Of a stretch of 64,000 nucleotides of DNA, positions 42,784 through 54,400 are shown in pieces; position 1 is the first letter of the stretch; each line of letters starts with the position of its first letter. The notes under the pieces are model-generated. The model had not been told where the DNA came from and did not search any database. It saw nothing but the letters and a program-made list of their open reading frames with translations. This DNA is from Fragilaria crotonensis. Taxonomy: Eukaryota; Bacillariophyta; Fragilariophyceae; Fragilariales; Fragilariaceae. The stretch spans positions 62,001-126,000 of the forward strand of contig JAKSYS010000083.1 of the NCBI GenBank assembly GCA_022925895.1, given 5' to 3'. The translations under genes were made by a program, and so were the position numbers.

Positions 42784-43364
42784 ATACGTTCAACCACCTT
42801 GAAGAGTGCGAATGGACTTTTACTAACATTATTGAACATGATAGCTGACGCAAGCAATGCCTCTCAAGTCCGAATTCCCTGCTGCACTTCTGTAACAACT
42901 CCAGCAGTCCTAGGTCCTTCGCATTTTTGCATGCATTGAGACTCCATACTCGGTGCTAGTAGTAATTCGAGTTGTACAAGTGCACCATTATCCGTGCAAT
43001 CTTACCGAGGACGGAGTGCAAGTACCACCGCATGTTCCTTTAATGGTTTTTGATTTTAAAACTTTTAAATCATTTCCGATTCCCAATCCGTGTCTGACTG
43101 GAAAACCTATCCATTCGTCAGACGCCGGCATCGCGACTCGCGATGCTGGACCGCCAATCGCTTCCGGGTTTCAAAACCAAACACGCAATCAGTGTCACTG
43201 TGTCCTGTGTACAAGTACTACTATGAGAACAAGAACTGAACGCAGCTGGCTCGCGATGAGATGAAGTCCAGAAAGAAAACAACGGAACACGGAACCAGCT
43301 ATCGTTTTCGTCATCTATTGCTGTCATCTACCGTTCTCCATTACTATCTCTTATTGATTGCAAA
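42784..43364. other. Intergenic region
   Basis: About 580 bp between plus-strand genes. A ~100-codon shadow ORF is present without recognisable features. Confidence 0.35.
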
Positions 43365-44996
43365 ATGGTGAGCGACTTTATAGACAGATATGAAAGGATG
43401 GTGATGCAGCAGGTCTGAGCGGAAAACACAACAGTCACAGCGCACAACGAATTGAGTCGTGAGCACCAGTAGGAGTGTTGACAAGATGTATGCACTGTAC
43501 GACTGGTAAGCCTCACAATCGTTTTCTATCGCTTCTCCAGGGCACTACACTCTCTCTGGCTGCCACCTACTGCTGCTTTACATCAACTGGTTCCTTGTGC
43601 AATTCTTGCCTCGGAGGAACTGGAGCTGGAACGACTGGGCGTAAGCGGGCAGTGTTGCTTCTCACCATCGCCATTGCCTTCGCACTCTGGTTTCAGTACA
43701 ACGTGGGACCTGGCATAGTTCAAGAGAATGGTTGGGTTTGGAAAACCTATCGAGCAATTCCTGGATCTGGAAAGTTAGTCTATAACGCCTGGAAGGGTGG
43801 ATGTGAACAATATCAAGGGGACTTGTTATCCCAGTGCTCTGGAAATGCTGGTGTCTACCGCCCCATGTTCTTGGCTACCCTATTCTTCATTTTTTCTGCG
43901 ATGGCAACCCACGTCCAACCGCACTTGAATCGGGAAGCGTGGCCTGCCAAATACGCCGTCTTTTTGTTTGCTCTCTTGATTACAATGTTCATCCCCAACT
44001 CTCCCCTCTTCACTGGATTCTTCCTTTGGACGTCTCGCATTGGTGCGACTGTCTTTGTTGTGTTGCAGCAGGTTATTCTTATTGATGTTGCCTACAACTG
44101 GAATGATGATTGGGTTGAGAAATCGAACGAGGCTGATCGCATCTCTTACGGCTCTGGGGGTGGGTGGTTGAAAGCAATCGTCGGAACGTGTGTGCTCATG
44201 TATTCCGCAGCAATTGTTGGCATCGGACTTCTCTACCACTTCTTCGATGGCTGTCCTGAAAATACCTGGGTAATCACACTAACTCTGCTCGGAATCATTG
44301 CCATGACTGTCCTTCAGCTGACCGGACAGGATGGTAGCTTGCTCACGTCGTCGGTCATGTCCTTGTATGCAGTTTACCTGTGTTTTTCGATTGTGTCGAA
44401 AAATCCAAATGGTAGTTGCAACCCTCGATTGGGCCACAATGATGTATCTGGTATTGTAATTGGGCTCACTTTGACGGCCGTGAGTCTAGCATGGACTGGC
44501 TGGGCATGGTCAGCCGAACCACGTCTGACAGTTGATGCGTAAGTTTTCATCGTGTGATTGTCGTAGCTGCTCCTCTCGAGATTGCCATGCTTACTCTGTT
44601 GCTCCTACCCACAGTGTCCAGTCGACGAGGTCCATGACTCCGACGTATTCCCCGACGAACCCAGACATGATCAATTTGGATGTTCCGTTCTTGGACCCCG
44701 AAGGACAGCCTGCGACTGGTCTGGTAATGGAACAAGGCGAAGGTGGTGAACCTGCTGGCGCTGGCAAAGATCTATGGAAGCTCAATGCTGTCATGGCACT
44801 CATATGCTGCTGGGTGGCCATGACCTTGACGGCATGGGGAACAATTGAAGACATGAACGAGCACCAAAATGCCGCGAACCCAACTGTGGGAAGGGTCAAT
44901 ATGGCCATGCTTGGAGTCTCGCAGTGGGTCGCAATTGGTTTATACAGTTGGACCCTTCTCGCTCCGCAACTTTTTCCAGATCGTGATTTTTCTTAG
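43365..44996 (+). CDS. Serine incorporator (Serinc/TDE1) family membrane protein
   Basis: The core exons 43541-44538 and 44615-44996 (76-bp intron, phase 2) carry Serinc hallmarks: AATYCCFTSTGSLCNSCLG near the start, NGWVWKTYRAIPGSGKL, FLFALLITMFIPN, FFLWTSRIGATVFVVLQQVI, and NWNDDWVEKSNE. The C-terminal signature follows: WKLNAVMALICCWVAMTLT, then VSQWVAIGLYSWTLLAPQL. About ten helices. The family acts in endomembranes and plasma membrane; members have been linked to lipid scrambling and serine-lipid supply. The first exon is uncertain. MVSDFIDRYERMVMQQ (43365-43412) joins in phase but uses a weak gtctga donor. MYALYDW (43485) has the better gtaagc donor but joins out of phase. Confidence 0.85.
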
Positions 44997-45062
44997 GTGA
45001 AGGCATTTATTGAATAGGACAGCACTTATTATTATAGGCATGTTATGTAGCAATTTCTCTTA

Positions 45063-45449
45063 TTATAGTTGACTTTCAAACCATGATCGAGTAACGACGC
45101 TTTTGCCCTTTGGCTCCTGAGAGGGTAAGTGCATTGACGATCTTCGGTGCGACAAAGTCTGTGACACATTGTTCGATAGTCGGTCGTTTATTATATGGAT
45201 TGCCCCGAAGCCCGTGCAAGCACCAGAAGCTCTCATGTCAGCCTGTATTCTTTGAAATTCTTGTTTGTCGTGAAGCATCGCCATAGTGCGCATGTCCAAC
45301 GCATGCCGTGCAAGTGCCTTCTCATCACGTTGACGATTATTCGATTTGACGTGGGGTTGATCGGAGCTAGTTATTTTGTTCACATCGTAAACTGCACTTG
45401 TGTGAAGGTTCACCTGTTCGTTTTCGTAGTCGCTTGGGTGCATCATCAT
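45063..45449 (-). CDS. Hypothetical protein, 128 aa
   Basis: An intact ORF from the ATG at 45449, convergent with the Serinc gene (66 bp between stops). Polar and charged with a helical middle (QRDEKALARHALDMRTMAML, then HDKQEFQRIQADMRASG). There is no signal peptide or membrane helix. No family was recognised; the compact context and composition favour a real small gene over chance. Confidence 0.42.
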   Translation of the reverse strand: MMMHPSDYENEQVNLHTSAVYDVNKITSSDQPHVKSNNRQRDEKALARHALDMRTMAMLHDKQEFQRIQADMRASGACTGFGAIHIINDRLSNNVSQTLSHRRSSMHLPSQEPKGKSVVTRSWFESQL

Positions 45450-45627
45450 GTTGCAAGGTGTGATTGCGATAGAGAATCTTGGAAAGAACTTGTGTCGTGG
45501 TTTTATGTTTTATGCCTGTTTTGCGTATGATATGAGAACGCCCACACTCTCTACGGTAGAATTGTTCCGACGCAAACCGCTCGCCACTTTCTGCAGTTCA
45601 AGTTCAAATGAGCCTGTCAGCTCTCAA

Positions 45628-46055
45628 ATGACTTTGCGGGATTTGAATCGATGGTCACAGGTGGGCGAATTTAGTTTTCTACGTCATTCAGCTTCTGATG
45701 GGCTTCTCGAAAGGACATCCATTAGCACAAATCGATGGTAATCAGCAAACGTGGAAACAACTTCAAGAAGCCCTAATTTTCCGGATGTCCAGGGTCCGTG
45801 ATCCATAATTTGCATTGATGTATGTCAAGTCGTAAAAACCGGTTAAGTGGTCGCCGACTCCCCTGCTAAAGTACGCTAATGACTTTGTGGGATTGGATTT
45901 TAGACGGTCACAGGTAGGAGAATGTGGTGTTCTACGTTATTCGGCTTCTGATGGACTTCTCGAAAGGGACATCCATTGTCCACAATCAGACTATTCCGAA
46001 AGTGAATAACAAACGTGGAAACAACTTGAAGAAGCCCTAATTTTCCGGGATGTCC
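45628..46055 (+). repeat. Diverged tandem direct repeat, two copies
   Basis: Copy 1 (45628-45790) and copy 2 (45879-46055) share atgactttg, ggtcacaggt, gcttctgatgg, cttctcgaaagg, gacatccatt, aaacgtggaaacaactt and gaagccctaattttccgg. Copy 2 has small insertions. The start-to-start distance is about 251 bp. They could be remnants of an older mobile element or a local duplication. Confidence 0.8.
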
Positions 46056-47607
46056 ACGGGGAACGGGGACCATGACTCAAAATTCGTACTCAACCGGATC
46101 TCTGTCAGTATATGATAACGACATAGATCCGTACCAACTGCCTACAAAGCTACGAAGTACGAAGTGAAACCAGGACGTCGAATATGGGACGCACAAATTC
46201 CACCAACACACTGATGTCTCCAGGGATGCATTCCCCACTTAAGTTCTGGACCACTATCAACACATGCATGCAACCTGCATACATTCATGTGCTACATGGT
46301 TCTCGCAAACCAAGTGCTTCTCTCTGACGCACATCTACACAAAAGTTCCTTGCATGGATTCATGTCCTAGTATGTGGTTCTCGCATCCCAGGTTCATCTC
46401 TCTGACACCTAATCAACACCAAACTGGCTGTACTCTTCCCTGTATGATAAACTTTGTATCAGAGAGCATGGGGGGTGGTGGAATACAGCTAGTAGTAATA
46501 TCTGTATTCACAACTACTGTCTTGGGGATGTCAATAATCTGGAGAGCATTGCAGGACTTACTCCAGAACAATACCCTCTGGAATACTCCAAGTATCATAT
46601 CCAGGGATGGCAAGCAGTGCCTTCACTTGAAGCTTTTGGGTCTTAATGAAAATCACTTTCACTACAATGTGAGTGCTTTCCTGTTCAAGCTTCAATGTAG
46701 TTTTTGCTGTTAACATATAAGACTTTATTCTATGGGTGACACAGCCACACACTGGAATACCATCTCACATTCCATTTTGTCATCACTTTGCTCATATAAC
46801 AAACAAACTTTACCATCATTTCACTATTTCTAAACAGTGTCCATCTTCACACATGACATCATTGTTGCTACATACTGCATGTTTGCATCAAGAAAATGAA
46901 AACAATCTTTCAATGCAAGCTGGCAATCATGATGACAATTCATTGCTCCTCAGATTGCTTCTAGTACAGACTACAGGTTGAGAATTGATCACATCTAAGA
47001 GAGTGCACACCACCACTTGATATAGTTAAGTTGTAGAAGTCCAATATGCTGACTTGCCATTCATTATCAACTATGGCACTTACTTGAACTATTCATTGGA
47101 TTGCTTGCATAACAGGAAAAACTACTGAGGAGTAATCCATTATCTTCCAGTATTTGCCATCACAATTACTTGTACTTGTAGAACAGTCCTGTGGCTAGTA
47201 TAATATGGAATAGCAAAAACCAGAAGTGTGAATAATGTACAAAACTTAGTACATCAGAACCCTGAACATGTTACATGTAACAAGATTATTACATGTAACA
47301 AATTTTTCTTAGTCCCGTACACCTCATGTATATTTGTGTATAAGTGTCCTTTTTTTTTCATGTACACATTTTTGTGCGTACACTTTTTTGGTACAATCTT
47401 TTACAGTGTATAAATGTTTATCTTTCATGTACAAAAATTTGGACATGTGCCAAATGTGTATGGCCACTGTACCATTTCACAGCAAACTCACACATCTTTG
47501 TTTGAATCACTAGAATTTAGTACACTTAAATTTTACTCTCCGCCGACCACAACAACACGAGTTCAGTGAACAGTACACTACTAGTAGTAGTATTAACTCT
47601 TGTCACA
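46056..47607. other. AT-rich non-coding region with short repeats, probable subterminal region of the Plavaka/CACTA-like element
   Basis: There is no convincing gene in about 1.5 kb. A diverged ~85-bp repeat pair centres on ttcatgtnct...ggttctcgca...tctctctgac (near 46284 and 46369). From about 47230 there are many tgtac/gtaca motifs (atgtacaaa, ttacatgtaacaa, ttttttggtaca). Matching motifs in inverse orientation occur at 58790-58960, beyond the last ORF of the element. Such clusters are typical subterminal transposase-binding repeats. The exact terminal inverted repeats were not found. Confidence 0.5.
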
Positions 47608-49215
47608 TCACAACTCGATGAACGCATTGACAATTTCCACATTCCTTTCCAAACTTCTTTCCGAATCAACAATACTCTGCCGATCATTCCCATTCATTGC
47701 ACTGTTCTGATCCTGCTCTCCAAATCTCTGTTGCCGAAGACTTTGCATCACCTGATCCTCCGCTTCTTTTGCGTTTCGACTACATCTGTCTTCCACAACA
47801 GTTTGGCACAATTGGTTGAATCGAATGACCCCTTCCTCACTCCAACCTCCGTATTCACTGTATCCAACACTGCTTCGAGTGTATTTCCCCAAAATCTTCT
47901 TTCCCCTTTCGCCATCAGCAATTGGGTTGTGGTACCTTGTAATCCACTTGTCAATGTAGTTTTCGTATAGGATCAACGCAAATGCCTCATCCGACACAGT
48001 GACAATTTTTTCAGTTGTGTTAGCGTATTCTGCTTCCGATATCCGTGATTGATATTTCTTCTTCGACCATGCTGCTTTTCCTACAACACATTCCAAAAGT
48101 TCACCCGTGAACCACTGGAATGCCTCTCTCTCTTCTGGTGTTTGGGACTGGCGTAGCTTGCAGAGGGTCTCAATTGAGTAAGGTGCTGGTGCCACTTCGT
48201 CTAGATGGTTTTTTTTCTTCAGAAGTTTCCTGACTGCCTCTGCAGCCGATTGCTCACAGGAGCTCCTTTTTGTGTTAAGGCTTCCTACAACACACGTTTT
48301 GTAGATTCTGACAAATTTTGTAGGGTCTGCGGGATTCTCCGCTTCGACGACAACCTTCATGACTTTGTTGTAGTGCTCGTCGCTTGTGATGAACTTGCAT
48401 TTTCGAAAGATGTGACTTTTAACCAAGTTCTGTATCCGTGCCTTGACATGTCGCTGCTGCAGTTCCTTTGCCACCCTGTACGACAATGCTCTCTTCCCTG
48501 CATTTCTGAGGGCTCTGCTTTCATCAGATTCAAATCGTCCATCGTCCCTGATTGTTCCGTCATTTACTTGTCTTTGTTGCAGTTCTTCATCTTCCAACCA
48601 GTTGTTTGGCATGGTTTCCCGCCGCGATTGGTGGTTCTGCGTTCCAACTGTTTGGCTTTGCATGAATGCAACTTGTGGTTGCTGGTGAAGCAGTCTGTTT
48701 TCACGAAACACAGTTGTGTCCGCAGGTCTAGTGACGCGCACACCTGCTTGGAGGTGCCTAATCTCATTGTTCCGCTCATGCCGGTTGTTTTGCAGTTGTG
48801 CTTGATCTGAAGTCGAAGTCAACAGCGCCGCTCTGGATGGAGCCACTGCGCTGTTGACATCGTGTTCATGTCTTGCATTCCTACCACGTGCAGCAGTGGA
48901 GTAGTCGCTCCTGCCTTTACCTGAGTTCGCGTTGTCTGCTTCATTTGGTGAATTCCCTCCATTCTCACATGCGTTAGACTCGTCGTCGCTGGAAACATCG
49001 TAATTCTCGTGCTCATCATTTCCTCCCTGCATTGCCTCCAGCACTGATGTTGTCGGTGATGCGTTCACTCTGTTATAGTCTGTTCCTTGGTTGGTTTCTC
49101 CTGACGATGACGATGACCATGTCCTGTCCCTTCCCTCATTTCCTCCCTTGTCCTGAGCTCCGGTTACAGCTTCTGAACTTCTACTCCTTTTCCTCTTTCC
49201 TCTTCCTCCTGCCAT
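47608..49215 (-). CDS. Transposon-associated ORF A, unknown function
   Basis: 535 aa. The N-terminal ~250 residues are low-complexity (GKRKRSRSSE basic start, Ser/Asn/Asp-rich). The C-terminal half is ordered: AKELQQRHVKARIQNLVKSH, CKFITSDEHYNKVMKVVVEA, ECVVGKAAWSKKKYQSRISE, then DEAFALILYENYIDKWITRY and YSEYGGWSEEGVIRFNQLCQ. The final block (an ENY...W stretch followed by YGGWS-EG-RFN) recurs in my memory of diatom and oomycete transposon accessory proteins; that link is recollection, not a search. It may be a nucleic-acid-binding partner of the transposase. Confidence 0.7.
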   Translation of the reverse strand: MAGGRGKRKRSRSSEAVTGAQDKGGNEGRDRTWSSSSSGETNQGTDYNRVNASPTTSVLEAMQGGNDEHENYDVSSDDESNACENGGNSPNEADNANSGKGRSDYSTAARGRNARHEHDVNSAVAPSRAALLTSTSDQAQLQNNRHERNNEIRHLQAGVRVTRPADTTVFRENRLLHQQPQVAFMQSQTVGTQNHQSRRETMPNNWLEDEELQQRQVNDGTIRDDGRFESDESRALRNAGKRALSYRVAKELQQRHVKARIQNLVKSHIFRKCKFITSDEHYNKVMKVVVEAENPADPTKFVRIYKTCVVGSLNTKRSSCEQSAAEAVRKLLKKKNHLDEVAPAPYSIETLCKLRQSQTPEEREAFQWFTGELLECVVGKAAWSKKKYQSRISEAEYANTTEKIVTVSDEAFALILYENYIDKWITRYHNPIADGERGKKILGKYTRSSVGYSEYGGWSEEGVIRFNQLCQTVVEDRCSRNAKEAEDQVMQSLRQQRFGEQDQNSAMNGNDRQSIVDSERSLERNVEIVNAFIEL

Positions 49216-50098
49216 TCTGCATTCAACAATCAGCTAATACCTCTTACCTTGCCGGTTCCACTTGCTTTTTATTGCGCACTAGAGTTTGTTTTATGTCATA
49301 TCTTTGTTCTGATTGAAATAATGCACAAGCAAGTCGTATTGCACGTATATGTAACTACTCTGTATGGCCTTTAGTGAGCAAATCTTTTTATTCACAGTTT
49401 TTCTGTCTATTGATTTCTGGTAAATGTATTAGGTACATGTTCCCCTGTAACATCTAGTACACTAGCCATGTAATCACATGGTATTCAATTTTTTTACATA
49501 TACAATATTCAATATGCTTTGTACTCGTTCAAAAAAATGTGTTCGTTGCACATTTTATTTGTACGACAACGTACGTTTGACACGTATTAATGTTACATAA
49601 AAATGTACAGTATTCTTCTACAATGGCAACACGTATAACCCTCAGCTTTGTAAGTATTCTCCAATTTTTCTACAATTGAATATACACTTGTAAATGCATT
49701 TTAGAATACCAAATAAATATCCTATAAGATTTACCTATCTGATTAGATACATAGACGTGTATATGTACAACTTTATTGCACGGCACGACTGTATGTTCTT
49801 CAATACGTCTTCCACAGTCGTTGTCTACCATGTGTATTGCAATTCATATATCACATCCTTATTATAGTAATACTTGTTACACATAAAACTATAATCATGG
49901 AAAAATTTACTGGTCTTGTTGATGCTGCTAAATACAGTTCGTGTTGTTTTCTGCAGACTGATTTTGCCAGGATAAGTACAAGTACCCTGCTTGAACCCGT
50001 GTATTATGTTGCTTTCCCGCTGTTTTTTTTGCTTGTTTACCTTTCTAATATAAGAGATCAGATTACGAAGTCAATACAACAGCACCATCCTTTGCTCC
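49216..50098. other. AT-rich spacer within the transposon region
   Basis: About 880 bp between ORF A and the repeat array, rich in tgtac and cacgta motifs. A weak plus-strand open frame at 49837-50187 runs into the repeats. No domain is seen. Confidence 0.4.
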
Positions 50099-51190
50099 AC
50101 GCTACGAATCAAGAACCCTGCGATCGTCGTCGGTGTTGCAACGCATTCGGACTTGAACGGCGGGGAACTTGTTTTGTTGTGCAATAGGGTACCATCCAGT
50201 ACATATTTGCACGCTACGAATCAAGAACCCTGCGATCGTCGTCGTTGTTTCGTTGTGCAATAGGGTACCATCCAGTACATATTCGCACGCTACGAATCAA
50301 GAGCCCTGCGATCGTTGTCGTCGGTTTTGCAACGTGGTGCGAGGACTTGAGCGGAGAACTTGTTTCGTTGTGCAATAGGGTACCATCCAGTACATATTCG
50401 CACGCTACGAATCAAGAACCCTGCGATCGTCGTCGTTGTTTCGTTGTGCAATAGGGTACCATCCAGTACATACTGGCACGCTACGAATCAAGAGCCCTGC
50501 GATCGTCGTCGTCGGTGGTGCAACGTATTGCGAGGACTTGAGCGGAGAACTTGTTTCGTTGTGCAATAGGGTACCATCCAGTACATATTCGCACGCTACG
50601 AATCAAGAACCCTGCGATCGTCGTCGTTGTTTCGTTGTGCAATAGGGTACCATCCAGTACATATTGGCACGCTACGAATCAAGAGCCCTGCGATCGTCGT
50701 CGTCGGTGGTGCAACGTATTGCGAGGACTTGAGGGGAGAACTTGCTTCGTTGTGCAATAGGGTACCATCCAGTACATATTCGCACGCTACGAATCAAGAA
50801 CCCTGCGATCGTCGTCGTCGGTCCCTGAGACTTGAGCGGAGAACTTTTTTCATTGTGCAAGCGGTAGGGTACCATCCAGTACATATTGTTTGCACTCGAA
50901 TCAAGAGCCCTGCGAGCGTCGTCGTTGGCGTTGCAACGCCTTATTGCAACTTGAGCGGAGAACTTTTTTTGTTGTGCAAACGATAGGGTACCATCCAGTA
51001 CATATTGTTTGCACTCAAATCAAGAGCCCTGCGAGCGTCGTCGTTGGCATTGCAACGCCTTATTGCAACTTGAGCGGAGAACTTTTTTGTTGTGCAAACG
51101 ATAGGGTACCATCCAGTACATGACATATTGTTTGTTGCACGCGAATCAAGATCCCTGCGAGCGTCGACGTTGGCGTTGCAACGTATTGCG
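50099..51190 (+). repeat. Tandem array with 191-bp higher-order period (76 + 115 bp)
   Basis: The unit core gctacgaatcaagaRccctgcgatcg recurs at 50101, 50213, 50289, 50404, 50480, 50595, 50671 and 50786, with three diverged copies near 50896, 51016 and 51142. Between 50213 and 50786 the spacings alternate 76 and 115 bp, giving a 191-bp higher-order unit. Each unit also has caatagggtaccatccagtacatatt, with ggtacc palindromes. Later copies change gcgatcg to gcgagcg and lengthen to ~120 bp. The array ends about 230 bp before the ORF B ATG. Confidence 0.93.
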
Positions 51191-51416
51191 ACTTGGCAAG
51201 CAGATTATCGCAGCATCGATTGCTTTTCCAATTCTAAACCACCACAAAGCGAAACTGTAGTAGCTGTGGTTTGGTCGTGCCTTCTTCTTGCTCTGCCCGG
51301 TACTGACCATCCAGTTGTATCGTTGCAATTTGAAGTTGACCCATTGGTTTTTCTGTTTGGAAGGAAGCGAGGATTCAAGTGTCAGGTTCTCCATTGCTTC
51401 AAGTGGCGGATCTACC

Positions 51417-54400
51417 ATGTCTTTTCGCAAGCGCAAGGCCGACTCTGACCTTCTTCCGATCATACAAGGTCACTCGGATGATGAACCTGTGGGAGGGTGT
51501 CAAACTGCAGCTGTTAAGGTTGTTGGTGGACGCACCTTTCCTGGTGAGCTGGCCCGCAAGATTATTGCCGGCTACATGAATCCACGCGTCATCCCTCCTT
51601 CTGCGTCGAGTGTTTTTGATCAAGGTAACCAGGCATACTCTCGCAATCCTAAGAGTCGGCGCGATTACTGGCCCAGTCGGAAACAGGCATTTGCCGTTCT
51701 TGCCAAATGCGTTCCTAGGCACTTGGAGGAGGCATTTCTTGAGAGTCTTGGTCGTCATCACGATGCGGTGAATGATTCAAGAAGTGAAACTGTTTTGCCT
51801 GATGCTATCCACCCCCATGACGCCAAAATTTGCAAGATAGGTGTCGCTCATATTCACCGTGCATTTGTTGATATTTTTCGGCGGGCCAATGTTACATTGG
51901 AGAAATGTGATCACATGAATAGTGATCACATCAAGCATCGATCCGTGAATGTATCGCACATACTTGAAATCGTGGTGCTTGATGCCGTATTGGCTCGCAC
52001 AAAGAAGCTTCCGAGGGTTTTATCCTCCAGGAAGGCAAGTGTTGATACTCCGGTGAAGATGAAGGTCGACGATGTCGCTCTAAAAGATCCCGAACACGAT
52101 CGTTGCTTTCGCGCCTTCGTTGCTGTCCTTCCAGAGGCGGGAGTGTTTTACTGTCACCGCGAACGGAGGAAGGAGTGGGTTGGGGTTGCAAATACACATG
52201 TTCCCCTGGACATCAACTGGCTTCGAATTGTAAAAAATGGTCATCGCGATAATCGCTTTGCGACCGGAGGCTATGTCACACGATTGTGGGGTGGTGATCC
52301 CGACTGCATCTGGAAGTGGAAGATTTCGCGTCGCTCGGAAGTGCTTGCGATTCCTGACCAATTGTCTTTGCCTTCGTTTGGAAATTTTGACAGAGGCCGC
52401 CTGAAAAGTGTTCATCAGGTTCATCAATGCGCTGATGAAGATTTACCATGCCTGCCTCCAGATTTCGTTCGTGGCATTGATCGTTCTCGGGAGTGGACTA
52501 CGCATGAGCTTCGCACTGACTTCCTAAAGCACTACGTCAAGTCTACGACTGCGAGAAGGGGTTGTCGCCATTACGTTTCCGGATATTTGCACCGACACAT
52601 TGACCCTCATTCGGTTTGGGTCATTGATCCTTCTGTTTCTGGAGATGCCGATGTCAATGTTGCTGTCCACATTCGTAACCCAGACCGAGGCGAGAAGGTG
52701 GGCCTTGTAAGGGACTCCCTAATTCAGATCCGTTTTCTTCCTCATCTTGGCTCTGGTGCCCTTCGCTTGCTGAACTTGATCCAAGTTCATGCACAGAGTC
52801 TCCGTTCGTCTCAGAAAAAGGGCGCCGTCGTGCGCTCAGGTTGTGGTGACTTGGGTCATATGCATGCAATCGGGACTCGTATCTGCCTTGACAAACGTAG
52901 ACGAACCCAGTATGTGACCTCTTCGGCTGCATGTGAACAGCCGGTGCTTGCGCGTTGTGTAAGGGCATCGGCTCAATTGGCAGCACTCACAATCCCTGCT
53001 GTCCTTCGCGCAATGCAGGACGTTGAAGATGATTCTGCCATTCTGCCACGTAATGGTATGGCAGGTGACCGTCGTCATGCGAGGGTTTCGCACTCCATGG
53101 ACGTCAGTGTTGATTTATCAAATGCGTCCCACTACGATGTAAATGACGCCTCGCAGGGCTTCAGTATCTGGATAGAAGACAAGCCAGGCTCGACCAAGGA
53201 TTGGTATTTTGTTTTGCCAAACGTTTTTGGAAAAAAAGAGGAAAACGGTCGCACTTACAATGGGATGGCAATCCGCCTTACTCACGGAGTACTTATAAGC
53301 TGGGACGGCAGGCTCATTAGGCACTGCACTTCCATGATGAATCGTGCAGAGAGGTCTCATGTGTATGGCACTTTCTTTGCTGCTAAGTCATCTGTAGTCT
53401 TCTATGGCATGAATCGCAAAATTGAACAACACAAACGTGACATTCAACGACTTTTGGAACAGAAGATAATTACGCCTGTGTCCAAGGAACCGGAATGCTC
53501 TGAAGATGATCTTGCATCTGACGATCAAAGATCCGTTCCCTTGGATCCATCTGATGACGAATCCCTGGAAGACAGCAATTCGGGCGACTCTACGGACGAC
53601 GATGGAATTGATAGATGCGACATCGTCGTTGAGCATGCGGTTGACACAGGCACCTTGCAAAAATCAGTTTCTCCGGTGAATGCAGCTGTCCGTAGTGAAG
53701 TAAGAATTCCAAGAAAGGAATCATCACCCAAACTACCTTCATTGGTGTTAGATTTGGATTCTCCACCAACCTACAACCGCTGCCTAGCATGTGATGTGTT
53801 GTGTGCCGCCAGTGGGGGCAGGCGAGATGCGTTACTGTTTGCCTGCCATGGCGGTGGTTTCCGCACAACCAAGGATCCACGCGAGGTGCAAACGCCAACT
53901 GGATCAGAATTACGAGATGATGTATCGCGGGGCGTCATCTGTCGTTACCTGACTGTCGGAGACTTGGACACGGAAGCTCACGTTCGTGTATATTATACAT
54001 CAATGTCAAATTTCTGTGATGAGATTCCACCATCTCAAGTGACTGGTCGACATTTAGTAATGGCCTCACGGGTTCTTGTAAGATGTCCACATCTACAGTT
54101 TTACATTGAGAACTTTTGGAGTGTTCTGTTGCCATCCTTCACCACCCTGCGGACAGGACTTCAATTGGAAAATGGTGTTGTGTGGTATTACATTACAACG
54201 AGTGCATGCAGGACACGGTATCCTCATGTATTGTCATTCACGCAGTGTCCTGTGGGTTGGAAAACCTGCAGTGCTGCAGACTGGGGCTGCTTTTCCAGGG
54301 CAGTGATCACAAATGTGATGGTCGGCGTGTTGGGTCATTGCAATGCGGACATGCGTCAAATTTCCATTGAAAGCTTGACCCCAGGAGCCTTTCTCGGCGG

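Noticed and set aside
43485-43507. MYALYDW as the certain first exon of the Serinc gene
   Set aside because: It has a good donor, but joining to 43541 puts the Serinc core out of frame unless a base is missing. It is kept only as an alternative.
50169-51123. Series of 69-codon plus-strand ORFs
   Set aside because: They are translations of the tandem repeat array, repeated at its 191-bp period, not genes.
50099-51190. CRISPR array
   Set aside because: The repeats are long, palindromic and contiguous with no unique spacers of fixed length, in a eukaryotic transposon context.
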